DNA of 64,000 bases from a bacterium (GTDB taxonomy: Bacteria > SAR324 > XYD2-FULL-50-16), in NCBI GenBank assembly GCA_018829445.1, contig JAHJTV010000049.1:1-64000 (forward strand). The letters run 5' to 3'. The translations under genes and the position numbers were made by a program. Position 1 is the stretch's first letter. The number at the start of each line of letters is the position of its first letter. Shown here piece by piece: positions 37,475 to 46,082 of this stretch. Below the pieces are notes generated by a model that was given only the letters and a program-made list of their open reading frames with translations, was not told where the DNA came from and made no database searches.

Positions 37475-38869
37475 ATGACAATGACAGCATCCGAATTCCG
37501 TCTTTTTTGCGAAAGGATCAAAAAGCCAGACAAACAGTTGGGGCAGCTATTGGGTCTTTCTGAACAAGCGATACGGGAGTATGAGTCCGGCAAGGCTCCG
37601 ATTCCGGGTGATGTGGAAAGAAAGCTCTTCTTTCTGATATCAAGACTGCGTTCGGAAGAGGTTATCAGGAGACCTTGTTGGAAGGTAAAAAACTGTCCCG
37701 TTGAGAAAAGGATGAATTGTCCAGCCTGGGAATATCAATCGGGTGCTATCTGTTGGTTGATAGATGGAACCATCTGCGAGGAAAATCCCGGGGAAACCCT
37801 GGAAGAGAAATGGGAACGGTGCAAACAGTGTGAAGTCATTGATCTTATTGCCACACCCTCAAAAAGACATCCGGTTCGTAAGGAGGAGGTGGACTATCAG
37901 ACCAATGTGGTGAGCCAGTTTGAACAGATTGTTGGCAAAGATCCGAAAATGCAGGTTGTGTACAGGTTGATTCAAGATGTGGCGGTCACCAATACAACCG
38001 TCATGATTCAAGGTGAAAGTGGAACGGGTAAGGAATTGGTTGCACGAGCCATTCACCGACTCAGTTCCAGGCATGATAAACCATTTATTGTTATTAACTG
38101 CTCCGCTTTTCCGGAAACCCTGTTGGAAAGTGAACTCTTTGGTCATGAAAAAGGCGCGTTTACCGGCGCTGACAAGACAAGAGCCGGGCGGTTTGAACAA
38201 GCTGACGGTGGAACGGTATTTCTGGATGAAATCGGCGATATCTCTCCGCAAGCACAAGTAAAACTCCTACGAGTTCTGCAGACCCAAAAACTAAAACGCC
38301 TGGGAGGGGATCAAATCCTGTCCGTTGATATCCGGGTGATTACCGCTTCCAACAAAAACCTGAAAGACCAGGTTAAGGAAAAGAAGTTTCGGGCAGACCT
38401 CTTCTACCGTTTAAATGTTATCCCCATGTATTTACCGGCGCTTAGGAATAAACGAAATGATATCCCCCTGCTTGCCAACCATTTCCTGGAGCGATTAGCC
38501 CTGGAGTTCGGAAAAGATATCCATGATTTTGCTCCGGGAGCCATGCGGCAGCTTCTGGATTATGATTGGCCAGGGAACACCCGTGAACTGGAACACTGTC
38601 TTGAGTATGCTGTTGTTCTTGCTAAAGGTAACAGAATCGAGGTGAAGGACCTCCCGTTTGCTCTTGATGAAAGCCACTCTTTAAATGAAGATGGATCGAA
38701 TAATGATAGCCTTGCTGAGAATGAGAAGCAGCATATCAGGCAGATAATGGAATCGAGTTGTTGGAATAAAAAAGAGGCGGCTGAAAGGCTGGGTATAAGT
38801 CGCAGCACACTTTATGAAAAAATCAAACGGTATCACCTATCTGAGAACAAGGAGGAATATGAATCTTAA
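37475..38869 (+). CDS. Sigma-54-dependent transcriptional activator with cysteine-rich sensor region
   Basis: 464 residues. N-terminal HTH-like segment ([21 protein letters not shown]...[10 protein letters not shown], about 6-50), a cysteine-rich region (about 68-125; [21 protein letters not shown]...CWL...CKQCEVI) that may bind metal or an Fe-S cluster and sense redox, a sigma-54-interacting AAA domain (Walker A GESGTGKE near 180, GAFTGA at 227-232, DEIGD) and a Fis-type HTH ([20 protein letters not shown]). No response-regulator receiver domain. The nearest sigma-54-type promoter lies before the small membrane protein downstream. Confidence 0.92.
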   Translation: MTMTASEFRLFCERIKKPDKQLGQLLGLSEQAIREYESGKAPIPGDVERKLFFLISRLRSEEVIRRPCWKVKNCPVEKRMNCPAWEYQSGAICWLIDGTICEENPGETLEEKWERCKQCEVIDLIATPSKRHPVRKEEVDYQTNVVSQFEQIVGKDPKMQVVYRLIQDVAVTNTTVMIQGESGTGKELVARAIHRLSSRHDKPFIVINCSAFPETLLESELFGHEKGAFTGADKTRAGRFEQADGGTVFLDEIGDISPQAQVKLLRVLQTQKLKRLGGDQILSVDIRVITASNKNLKDQVKEKKFRADLFYRLNVIPMYLPALRNKRNDIPLLANHFLERLALEFGKDIHDFAPGAMRQLLDYDWPGNTRELEHCLEYAVVLAKGNRIEVKDLPFALDESHSLNEDGSNNDSLAENEKQHIRQIMESSCWNKKEAAERLGISRSTLYEKIKRYHLSENKEEYES

Positions 38870-39333
38870 AATCGCATATGTGGTTTCTGTGTTTCAGCGG
38901 ATTTAGGATTCTCTGCGTGTATTATAATAGGACACAAAAATTTCAAATTGCAATATAAAGCTATATAAAACAATAGTTAAAAGATGTCTATTATCGGGCA
39001 TGAAAGTCCGAATATCAGACACACTTGTTAACTAGCTAAATTTGTTGAGTAAATAGCAATATATTCAAAATTACCATAATCCTGCCGAAATCTTCAACCT
39101 GAAGCACTACTTTTCAAAAAATCAAAAAAAAACAAATAGTTGATAATATAGTCGATGGTTTACCCTTCTCCTCAAGACAATCGCTTTCAAGAATATCGGA
39201 TAGTTAAATTCTGGATTTTAAAGAAATAATTGGGTGATGTTTACTTTAAGTTAAAAAAGATTTATCAATAAACGCAAATACTTAAAAATATTTTGCGCAC
39301 CTGCAAGGCTTTATTTTTATTGGTTTGGCAGCC

Positions 39334-39349
39334 TGGCTCCCTATTTGCA
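39334..39349 (+). promoter_or_regulatory. Sigma-54 (-24/-12) promoter
   Basis: TGGCTC-CCTAT-TTGCA matches the consensus TGGCAC-N5-TTGCW with exact spacing (GG 35-36, GC 47-48). It lies 64 bp before the ATG of the small membrane protein and 465 bp after the sigma-54 activator gene. The rest of the 543-bp gap 38870-39412 is AT-rich and may hold activator sites, which I cannot identify. Confidence 0.7.
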
Positions 39350-39412
39350 GAATAGTAATTATCTTTTTGATATTCAGTCTTATGATTAATAACTCATCCA
39401 AGGGAGAATTAA

Positions 39413-39673
39413 ATGAAAACTTTTATCTTTAGTTATGTAGTAAGTGTTACTTTGGTTAGTCTTTACTGGTTACCCTCCATTATCGCAGATCCTCTGCAGA
39501 CGATTCCAAGGATTTGTATTTACCTGGGGTATCCATTGGCTTTATTGCTTTCAATGACAATAATTGCTGTGTCCGGCCTGATTAAAAGCTCCAAATCCGC
39601 AACTGGTGGAATTCCCGCCATCGTTGGGCATGAAGGACAAAACGCGCAATTGATTGAAAAGCAAGTAGCCTGA
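39413..39673 (+). CDS. Small two-helix membrane protein, likely sigma-54 controlled
   Basis: 86 residues with two hydrophobic segments (about 2-25 and 36-58) and a short polar tail. No family recognised. A good ribosome site (AAGGGAG) precedes the ATG, and a -24/-12 promoter lies 64 bp upstream, which supports it as a real gene. A hairpin terminator-like structure follows. Confidence 0.7.
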   Translation: MKTFIFSYVVSVTLVSLYWLPSIIADPLQTIPRICIYLGYPLALLLSMTIIAVSGLIKSSKSATGGIPAIVGHEGQNAQLIEKQVA

Positions 39674-39706
39674 TATAGTTGATTAAAATGTTGCCATCCG
39701 TAACGA

Positions 39707-39743
39707 GGGGACTGCTTTATACAATAAAAAACAGCAAGTCCCC
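39707..39743 (+). terminator. Hairpin after the small membrane protein gene
   Basis: GGGGACT pairs with AGTCCCC, with a further GCT/AGC extension, around an AT-rich loop. No T-run; weak terminator or processing hairpin. Confidence 0.45.
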
Positions 39744-39904
39744 GGATTACAATCTACTTGCCGTTTTGCCGTCTGCATTGAGAACCCCGCTCGTGTAAAA
39801 CTTTTGTAAATCTAAATATTTACCTTGTATTTTCGGCCCCAATCTTTTTGGATATTGGCAGTTTCATATTTCGATCTCAGGTTTCACTAAATTGAGGAGA
39901 TGAT

Positions 39905-40693
39905 ATGTCCAAACAGGTATCGGTTTCAGCTGAATCCCACTCCACTTTTATAAAGATACTAATCAAATCGGTAAGAGGAAGCTTAAATACTTTCAAAATA
40001 ATCTGGTTGGCCTGCTGGCTGTGTATTGCAACTCTGCTGGTTTTTCCACCGATTATAATTTCAACCCTGTTTACTTCCAAGGGAAATGTTGCTTTTCAAC
40101 TCTCAAGGGTTTGGGCCTGGATTATTCTAACCATTGCCGGGGTTAAACTGTCTGTTCAAGGGAAAGAAAAAATCGATAAAAACCGCACCTATATAATTAT
40201 CTCAAACCATCAGTCCCATTTCGACGGGCCCTCTATTGCACTTTCACTTGGCATTCAGTTTCGCTGGGTTGCCAAGCAGGAATTGCTGAAAATCCCAATC
40301 TTTGGTCATTGCCTGTATGCTTGCGGGAACATCTTTATCGATCGTTCCGACCGGGAGAAATCACTGAAGAGTCTTCAGGAAGGTTTCGACCGGTTGCCAC
40401 AAGGAGTCGGGGCAATGTTTTTTGCGGAAGGCACAAGATCAACCAATGGAAGATTGAACGAGTTTAAAAAGGGTGGGTTTTTCGCGGCCCTGCAAACAGG
40501 TCTTCCCATTCTACCGGTTACAGTGAATGGAAGCTCAAAGGCTCTTCCCAGGAATGGAATAATTTTCAGATCCAGCCCCATTCAGGTTATCATTGGAGAT
40601 CCAATTGAAGTCAGCGGCTACACCGCCGATCAAATCGATGAGCTGCTTGATGTCACAAGGGAAGCCATCACAGCGAATTTGAAACTTGAGTAG
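39905..40693 (+). CDS. 1-acyl-sn-glycerol-3-phosphate acyltransferase (PlsC family)
   Basis: 262 residues, with a hydrophobic N-terminal segment (about 26-50). Acyltransferase motifs: NHQSHFD at 101-107 (HX4D; His102, Asp107), the GNIFIDRS substrate motif, and EGTRS at 175-179, then LPVTVNGSS. Acylates lysophosphatidate to phosphatidate in phospholipid synthesis. GAGGAG ribosome site close to the ATG. Transcribed alone. Confidence 0.9.
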   Translation: MSKQVSVSAESHSTFIKILIKSVRGSLNTFKIIWLACWLCIATLLVFPPIIISTLFTSKGNVAFQLSRVWAWIILTIAGVKLSVQGKEKIDKNRTYIIISNHQSHFDGPSIALSLGIQFRWVAKQELLKIPIFGHCLYACGNIFIDRSDREKSLKSLQEGFDRLPQGVGAMFFAEGTRSTNGRLNEFKKGGFFAALQTGLPILPVTVNGSSKALPRNGIIFRSSPIQVIIGDPIEVSGYTADQIDELLDVTREAITANLKLE

Positions 40694-40895
40694 ATAATTA
40701 AGTAGTGTTTTTTAGGGTAAGAATTGTTGAGTAATATATTGGAACTTTTCAGCAATTGTGGTGAAAACTCACCAGGTGCAACTTTTAAATGGATTTCGGG
40801 AATGGTGGGCGACAGCCACCATTTTTTAAAAAATGTCAAAATGAAAGACCTAAACTTTAATGGGTGATCCCGTTTTTTCGATTTTTCCCCACAAT

Positions 40896-41282
40896 CTACT
40901 GAGACGCTTGAATCGTAATTATATTGTACTTTGGAATATGCTCATCATTTGTAATGATGGCCAGATGATTATTCTGTGCTTGAACGACTAACATGCGATC
41001 AAAGGGATCTTTATGAAGAAAGGGTGGCCGATATAGTTCTTCCCCATCGGTCAGAGTGATGGGTAATGGGAGAAATCCCTTTTCCTCACAGATAGAAACC
41101 AGGTTATCCGGCGCTTTGAGTTTTCCGATTTTCTTTTTGATGCATATTTCCCACAAGTTAACAGCGCTGACATAAACTTCATTATCAGGGTTGCTGGTTG
41201 TTTTTATAGATTTCTTGCCTAACTTCTTTGAATTTTTCAACCACCAGAGAATCGTAAGAGTATCCAACAAGTATCTACCCAT
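40896..41282 (-). CDS. PIN-domain ribonuclease toxin (VapC-like), second locus
   Basis: 128 residues from ATG 41282, chosen because GGAG lies 8 nt upstream and the start overlaps the antitoxin stop by 8 bp; longer versions add non-homologous sequence. PIN features: LLDTLTILWWL at the N-terminus (the usual DTH is DTL here), VNLWEICIKKKIGKL with Glu, HKDPFDRMLVVQAQ with Asp, and TNDEHI. The aspartates are kept, so activity is plausible. Confidence 0.87.
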   Translation of the reverse strand: MGRYLLDTLTILWWLKNSKKLGKKSIKTTSNPDNEVYVSAVNLWEICIKKKIGKLKAPDNLVSICEEKGFLPLPITLTDGEELYRPPFLHKDPFDRMLVVQAQNNHLAIITNDEHIPKYNIITIQASQ

Positions 41283-41514
41283 TACCATCTCCATAAAATG
41301 CATTGATGATTTCCAAGGGGGTCTCGTCGAAATCATCAGATATCTCGATTTCCTTTTCATAGCCACCAGCCAATCGTTTTCTCTTTGTTTTTACGTGAGG
41401 AACAAGATCTAGAATCGGTTTACCCGCCCTTGCAATCACAACTTTTTCGCCATTCAGAACCATTTGAGCAAGCTCGGACAACCTTGATTTCGCTTCATGC
41501 ATATTTACTTGCAA
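41275..41514 (-). CDS. Phd/YefM-type antitoxin, second locus
   Basis: 79 residues. Start is TTG 41514 (MQVNMHEAKSRLSELA), where GGAGG lies at proper spacing; an ATG at 41502 would cut into the conserved VNxHEAK strand. VLNGEKVVIARAGKPILDLVP completes the DNA-binding fold. Preceded by a perfect 18-bp palindrome. Confidence 0.88.
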   Translation of the reverse strand: MQVNMHEAKSRLSELAQMVLNGEKVVIARAGKPILDLVPHVKTKRKRLAGGYEKEIEISDDFDETPLEIINAFYGDGNG

Positions 41515-41545
41515 ACGACCTCCATTAAATACATTTTTTATTTGC

Positions 41546-41563
41546 TTAGCTAATATTAGCTAA
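41546..41563 (-). promoter_or_regulatory. Perfect 18-bp palindromic operator of the second Phd/PIN locus
   Basis: TTAGCTAATATTAGCTAA is an exact palindrome 32 bp upstream of the antitoxin start, with a TTTACA-like -35 on the far side. Expected antitoxin-binding site. The rest of the 366-bp gap 41515-41880 shows nothing recognised. Confidence 0.65.
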
Positions 41564-41880
41564 CTTTGTAAACTAGTTGCCAAGGCCATGTTATCGCTCA
41601 TTGATGGGCAACATTAAAAATGGTGTTGCATCTTGATTGGTGATTAAACATCCAATAATCGACAAATATGGCTGGTTACATCTTATGCTCTCTGCTAATT
41701 TTGTAAGGAAACATTAGGAAATGAGCTGATCAAATCCTTACCTGTGATCTCAATTCTTATTAAAAAGCATTACGAAGATGGAAGCTAACAGCCAATTGCC
41801 AACCACTAAAAGCTTTGCCATTAAAATTACAATCTTCAAGGGCCGAAGTATAACCTTTATAAAAATGAAAGGCGCAAAAC

Positions 41881-42408
41881 ATGATCAAAGTGAAAGGTGT
41901 TGTTTTGGAGCGGGATGAAGATGAGGAAAAAAGTAGGACGCAAAAAAAGAGAGAGGCAGAAGCGCTGCAAACATTAGGAAAACAGCTGGTTTCCCTTTCG
42001 GAGGATCAGATCAAAGCACTCGAATTACCGGAGAAACTTGAAGGTGCTGTTATTGAAGCCAAGCGTATAAAAAAGCATGAAGCGTTACGCAGGCAAATGC
42101 AGTACATTGGGGGATTGATGCGTTCAGTTGATCCCGAACCCATTCAGGCTGTAATCGACGACATTGCCACAGGCCGAGCGCAGGAAGCTAGCAAACATAA
42201 ATTGATAGAAGATTTGCGTGATGGCCTTATATCCGGTAAGAAAGGTCTGGAAGAAGATGTGTTGAGGAATTACCCGGAAATGGATCGGCAACATCTTTCT
42301 CAGTTAATCAGAAATGCCCGCAAGGAGAAAGAAACCGGCAAGCCTCCCAAATCAGCCAGAATACTGTTTCGCAAGCTCAGGGAGATTGTGGCAGATGAAC
42401 GATTCTAA
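41881..42408 (+). CDS. Dual-action ribosome maturation protein DarP (YjgA)
   Basis: 175 residues, basic and helical. Matches the YjgA/DUF615 family: SRTQKKREAEALQTLGKQLVSLS, KLEGAVIEAKRIKKHEALRRQMQYIGGLMR, and the C-terminal YPEMDRQHLSQLIRNARKEKE...KSARILFRKLREI. Acts in late 50S subunit assembly. A short open frame and a hairpin follow. Confidence 0.9.
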   Translation: MIKVKGVVLERDEDEEKSRTQKKREAEALQTLGKQLVSLSEDQIKALELPEKLEGAVIEAKRIKKHEALRRQMQYIGGLMRSVDPEPIQAVIDDIATGRAQEASKHKLIEDLRDGLISGKKGLEEDVLRNYPEMDRQHLSQLIRNARKEKETGKPPKSARILFRKLREIVADERF

Positions 42409-42565
42409 TCCGAAAGACGAAGAGATCAAACCAAACGACACGTCCAGTTTCGATCACACTGCATTTTTGACCATACAAATAGGCAATCAAACTCAAACAC
42501 CACTGGTAAAACCGGTGGTGTTTGACTTAAAGAAAAAGCAGGGTCACCCATTTCCTTTTTTCTGA
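42395..42565 (+). CDS. Possible 56-residue protein overlapping the darP end
   Basis: ATG 42395 lies in the last codons of darP (14-bp overlap), a configuration seen in coupled genes. The product (MNDSNPKDEEIKPNDTSSFD...) is polar and has no motif. A strong hairpin lies inside the frame, which argues that the region may be a terminator rather than coding. Confidence 0.3.
   Translation: MNDSNPKDEEIKPNDTSSFDHTAFLTIQIGNQTQTPLVKPVVFDLKKKQGHPFPFF
42493..42525. terminator. Strong hairpin between darP and the chemoreceptor gene
   Basis: TCAAACACCACTGGT (42493-42507) pairs with ACCGGTGGTGTTTGA (42511-42525) with one mismatch and a 3-nt loop. It lies between convergent genes and can act on both strands, although neither side has a long T-run. 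Confidence 0.55.
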
Positions 42566-42570
42566 AATTC

Positions 42571-44193
42571 CTAGTTGAATGTTTTGGTACCCAAAAGGCG
42601 ATTTCTTATCATCTTTCCATGCGCTGGACTTGGATTGATAACATCGTTGAGTACAACTCCTTCTTCTTTTGCTAAACGAAATTCATTCAGCATTTCGTGC
42701 AATCTTGATGCTTGTACAGATAATTCCTCTGAGGCTGATGCGGTTTGTTCGGAAATCGAAGAGTTTTGTTGCACTACATTATTGACTTCATTCAGGCTCC
42801 TGTTGATCTCTTCAACCCTTAATCGTTGTTCCTGGGATGCGGAGGTTCCTTCTTCGATCAAATCGTTTATCTTCTCCATGTCACTATTAATGATTTTTAG
42901 AATCTCTGCTGTCTTATCAGCGTTTTTTACCCCTTTTTCTACTTGTTTAATTGAATTATTAATCAAATTGGTCGTTTCCCTTGCAGCTTCAGTACTTCGT
43001 CCGGCGAGGTTTCTGACTTCTTCCGCAACAACAGCAAACCCCTTTCCATATTTCCCGGCTCGGGCCGCTTCAACCGCAGCGTTTAATGCAAGCAGATTGG
43101 TTTGAAAAGCAATCTCATCGATGACTTTAATAACTTTTGAAACATCTTTACTTGTCACGTTTATTTCATTAATTGAGTTGAGCATTTCATTCATCTGCTC
43201 ATTTCCCTGCCCCACAACCTGAATGGTTTGATTTGCCAGCTGTTTGGATTTGATAGAGTTATCGTCACTGATTTTTATCTGGTTTTCGATTTCATTCATG
43301 GAAGATGAAATTTCTTCCATATTCGCAGCTTGTCTTGTTGTCCCTTCTGCTAGTGTTTGAGCAGAAGTTGATAGCTCATTTGCCCCGATATTGAATTGAT
43401 CACTTGCTTCAATTACTTGCCGAATCGTGCAACTGAGCAGCTCAAGAGCCTTATTCACCGAAGACTTTAAACTTTCCAATTCGCCTGTGGTCTCCATGGT
43501 CACATTTTTAGACAAATCATTGTTTGATACGCCATCCATGACGTCATTCACATTTACCATCATCATTTTAAGACTTTTCGCGGTATGAACGGATTGATTC
43601 ATCTCTTTCTTTAAAACTCTAAGATTATTTATGCCATTATATTCGTACAGAAAACCAACAATGATCGCCAATATTACTATAGTTAATACTGTGATTAGGG
43701 AGTATTTATTAAACTCACTTTGAGTCATGCCGACAGCTGGAAAACCGGATTGACTTTGCATAAGCCAAAACATCGTACCCAAAGTTCCTATGGATATTAC
43801 TCCCCAAAGAATTCCGGATTTTATATTTGTAAACATGAAAGCCAATAAAGCAAGAAGAACCAGATAAAAGGAACTGGGGCTGGCAATTCCTCCTCTTGTA
43901 TAGCAGATAGCTGTTAGCAGCAAATACAGAGCAAATACAACAAAATTTCCGGCGGTAATTCTGGATGCAGTTATTTTTAAAATAACCGGCCCCAACATCA
44001 TAAACAGACCTACCAACACAACCATTACACCGGCCATCGGTCTGCCTTCAATAAAATTACGGCTTGACATCAACACAACAATAGTTGACGCAACAAAACC
44101 TACTGAAACGATTTGCTTGGACTTGTTGTAAATTGCGGGATCATCCCTCAAAGTAGCAGGAATAAAATAATTGTAAAGAACTGATAACTTCAT
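42571..44193 (-). CDS. Methyl-accepting chemotaxis protein with polytopic N-terminus
   Basis: 540 residues. About six transmembrane helices in the first 200 residues, no periplasmic sensing domain, then a HAMP-like/linker region and the signalling domain with the conserved hairpin tip [23 protein letters not shown] and [13 protein letters not shown]. It signals through CheA/CheW; the ligand is probably detected in or at the membrane. A GGAGG-containing sequence precedes the ATG. Confidence 0.93.
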   Translation of the reverse strand: MKLSVLYNYFIPATLRDDPAIYNKSKQIVSVGFVASTIVVLMSSRNFIEGRPMAGVMVVLVGLFMMLGPVILKITASRITAGNFVVFALYLLLTAICYTRGGIASPSSFYLVLLALLAFMFTNIKSGILWGVISIGTLGTMFWLMQSQSGFPAVGMTQSEFNKYSLITVLTIVILAIIVGFLYEYNGINNLRVLKKEMNQSVHTAKSLKMMMVNVNDVMDGVSNNDLSKNVTMETTGELESLKSSVNKALELLSCTIRQVIEASDQFNIGANELSTSAQTLAEGTTRQAANMEEISSSMNEIENQIKISDDNSIKSKQLANQTIQVVGQGNEQMNEMLNSINEINVTSKDVSKVIKVIDEIAFQTNLLALNAAVEAARAGKYGKGFAVVAEEVRNLAGRSTEAARETTNLINNSIKQVEKGVKNADKTAEILKIINSDMEKINDLIEEGTSASQEQRLRVEEINRSLNEVNNVVQQNSSISEQTASASEELSVQASRLHEMLNEFRLAKEEGVVLNDVINPSPAHGKMIRNRLLGTKTFN

Positions 44194-44549
44194 TTTTCCT
44201 CCATCATATTAAGGACATTCTGTAATTGAGCGGTACTCCTTTTTGTATGACCAGATAATCTCCTTGGACAGGTGTAGGTTGTTCTGAAAACAGATGCTTG
44301 GTCAACTAAAAATCTGTTTTTTGGAAAAACTTCAGGTGGATAATAGTGGTTACAACTCCTGTTATTGCGGCTCTCTATTAAAAATGTCAATTCTGATAAA
44401 CTTGAAGTTGATTTTCATCTCCAAAAACCTTCTGTTTGAAAAGGGTTAATCTCGAATCAAATAACAATAAAAAATTCGGGGAAAAAGTTGAAAACAGCAA
44501 TAAAACCTAAATCTCTTACTTAAAATCCGGTTCTGTTTTTTGTTTGTAA
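44194..44549. other. Intergenic region upstream of the chemoreceptor gene
   Basis: About 360 bp between two minus-strand genes, AT-rich. Presumably holds the chemoreceptor promoter; no consensus element is clear apart from a TTGACA-like hexamer on the minus strand near 44386-44391. Confidence 0.45.
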
Positions 44550-44610
44550 CCATTGGACTGTCCACCTTTTGTGATCTAAGATCAATTTTCATCTGGACAG
44601 AGCCCAATGG
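44550..44610 (-). terminator. Two-part inverted repeat after the CoA-transferase gene
   Basis: CCATTGG-TGTCCA (44550-44564) is complementary to TGGACA-CCAATGG (44594-44610), each in two blocks, 7 nt beyond the CoA-transferase stop. Likely the end of the acyl-CoA gene set's transcript. Confidence 0.55.
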
Positions 44611-44616
44611 AACAAA

Positions 44617-45924
44617 TTAAATAATCCCAACTTCTCTGGCTTCCCGTTCAAGATTATCTCTGAAATCAGGGTGAGCTATCCCGATTAATGATCTCACCCG
44701 GTTAGGCATGCTTTTCATCCATAGATCGGCTATACCATATTCAGTAACAACATATTGGACATCTGTCCTGGGTGTTGTCACAGCTGTTCCAGGAGGAAGA
44801 ACACAAGATATTCGTGAAACCGTTCCCTCTGGTGTTTTCGCTGTTGAGTTTAATGCGATAAATGATTTTCCACCTTTTGAGTTTTTCGCTCCCCTGACAA
44901 AATCCAACTGTCCTCCGGTGCCGCTATATTGATCAAAGCCAATGGTTTCGGAACAGACCTGCCCCGTTAAGTCAACAGCAAGCGTATTATTAATGGATAT
45001 CATATTATCATTTTTTGCGATGTTCGCTATTTTGTTAACGTAGGAAACGGGTGCTGTTTCAACCATCAGATTTCGATGCATATAGTCATAGGTTTTTTTT
45101 GTTCCCAGTCCAAAAACACATAGAATTTTACCTTCATGAAATGTCTTCTTGGACCCGTTTATAACGCCCTTTTCTGCTAACTCAACCATCGACTCAGTAA
45201 GCATTTCAGTATGGATTCCCAAATCCTTTTTATCATCTAACATATAGCCTATGGCGTTGGCCACATCTCCTAAACCAAGTTGCAGAGTCGCTCCGTCCGG
45301 AATTTCATTGACAATATAAGAAGCGATTTTCTGTTCAGTTTCTCCAGGAGGTGCTGTTGGAAGCTCAGCAATATTTCTGCTGCATTCTGTTATATAATCC
45401 ACCTGGCTGACATGAATGTGCGCGTTTAAACCATATACAAACGGAACCTTGTCATTTACCTGAACAATCAATGTATCGGATCGTTTAGCGCAAAAGTCAT
45501 TGCAAAATGTTCCCATCGGGCCAAAACTCATATACCCTCTTTCATCAGGAGGAGAACACTCCAGAAGCGTTATATTGGCACTATTATCGTCTCTGGAAAA
45601 AAGTGCTTCTGTCTGTGAGAATTGGTAGGGAATAACTTCAATATTTCCTTCAGACATGAATATCCTTTCCAAAGGTCCCACAAAAACGGAAACATGGTTG
45701 ATATGCCCTTTACACTTGGCTGCGAGATGCTCCTGGGGAACCATCAAAATTCCAGACATGATTTTAACATTATCCAATTCTTCGTAACGTGAACCAATTG
45801 CATTCATCAGGTCTACAGGAGCACTCGGTCCTGGTGGCAAACCCACTACATCGCCTGACTTGATGATGGATGCCGCTTCTTTAAGCGAAACAAGTTTTTG
45901 CTGGTATTCCGTTTCCCAGTTCAT
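44617..45924 (-). CDS. Acetyl-CoA hydrolase/transferase-family CoA-transferase (4-hydroxybutyrate CoA-transferase-like)
   Basis: 435 residues from ATG 45924, chosen for its GGAG site; an in-frame upstream ATG lacks one. Class I CoA-transferase with GLPPGPSAP near the N-terminus, LQLGLGDVANAI, LGIHTEM (with the glutamate expected to form the glutamyl-CoA thioester), NTLAVDLTGQVCSE, and GTGGQLDFVRGA. The pattern matches the 4-hydroxybutyrate CoA-transferase group, which uses acetyl-CoA as donor. It is downstream of an acyl-CoA dehydrogenase and thiolase, so it probably activates a short or branched carboxylate for degradation; the substrate is inferred only. Confidence 0.88.
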   Translation of the reverse strand: MNWETEYQQKLVSLKEAASIIKSGDVVGLPPGPSAPVDLMNAIGSRYEELDNVKIMSGILMVPQEHLAAKCKGHINHVSVFVGPLERIFMSEGNIEVIPYQFSQTEALFSRDDNSANITLLECSPPDERGYMSFGPMGTFCNDFCAKRSDTLIVQVNDKVPFVYGLNAHIHVSQVDYITECSRNIAELPTAPPGETEQKIASYIVNEIPDGATLQLGLGDVANAIGYMLDDKKDLGIHTEMLTESMVELAEKGVINGSKKTFHEGKILCVFGLGTKKTYDYMHRNLMVETAPVSYVNKIANIAKNDNMISINNTLAVDLTGQVCSETIGFDQYSGTGGQLDFVRGAKNSKGGKSFIALNSTAKTPEGTVSRISCVLPPGTAVTTPRTDVQYVVTEYGIADLWMKSMPNRVRSLIGIAHPDFRDNLEREAREVGII

Positions 45925-46082
45925 TTTTCTCCTTTCAATAAGATTTTTAAAATAATCGCTGGTATTCAAACGAAACTAAATGCTCCCTTGTCTGAAATAA
46001 CTTTTTTGGAAAAGCCTATATAAGGAACATAATGATCAAAACAAAATGTTGTCTGACTAAAAAGTGCCCTATTCCAAAGAAT

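Noticed and set aside
42575..43105. Plus-strand open frame of 176 codons, serine-rich
   Set aside because: Antisense to the conserved signalling domain of the chemoreceptor; low-complexity shadow frame.
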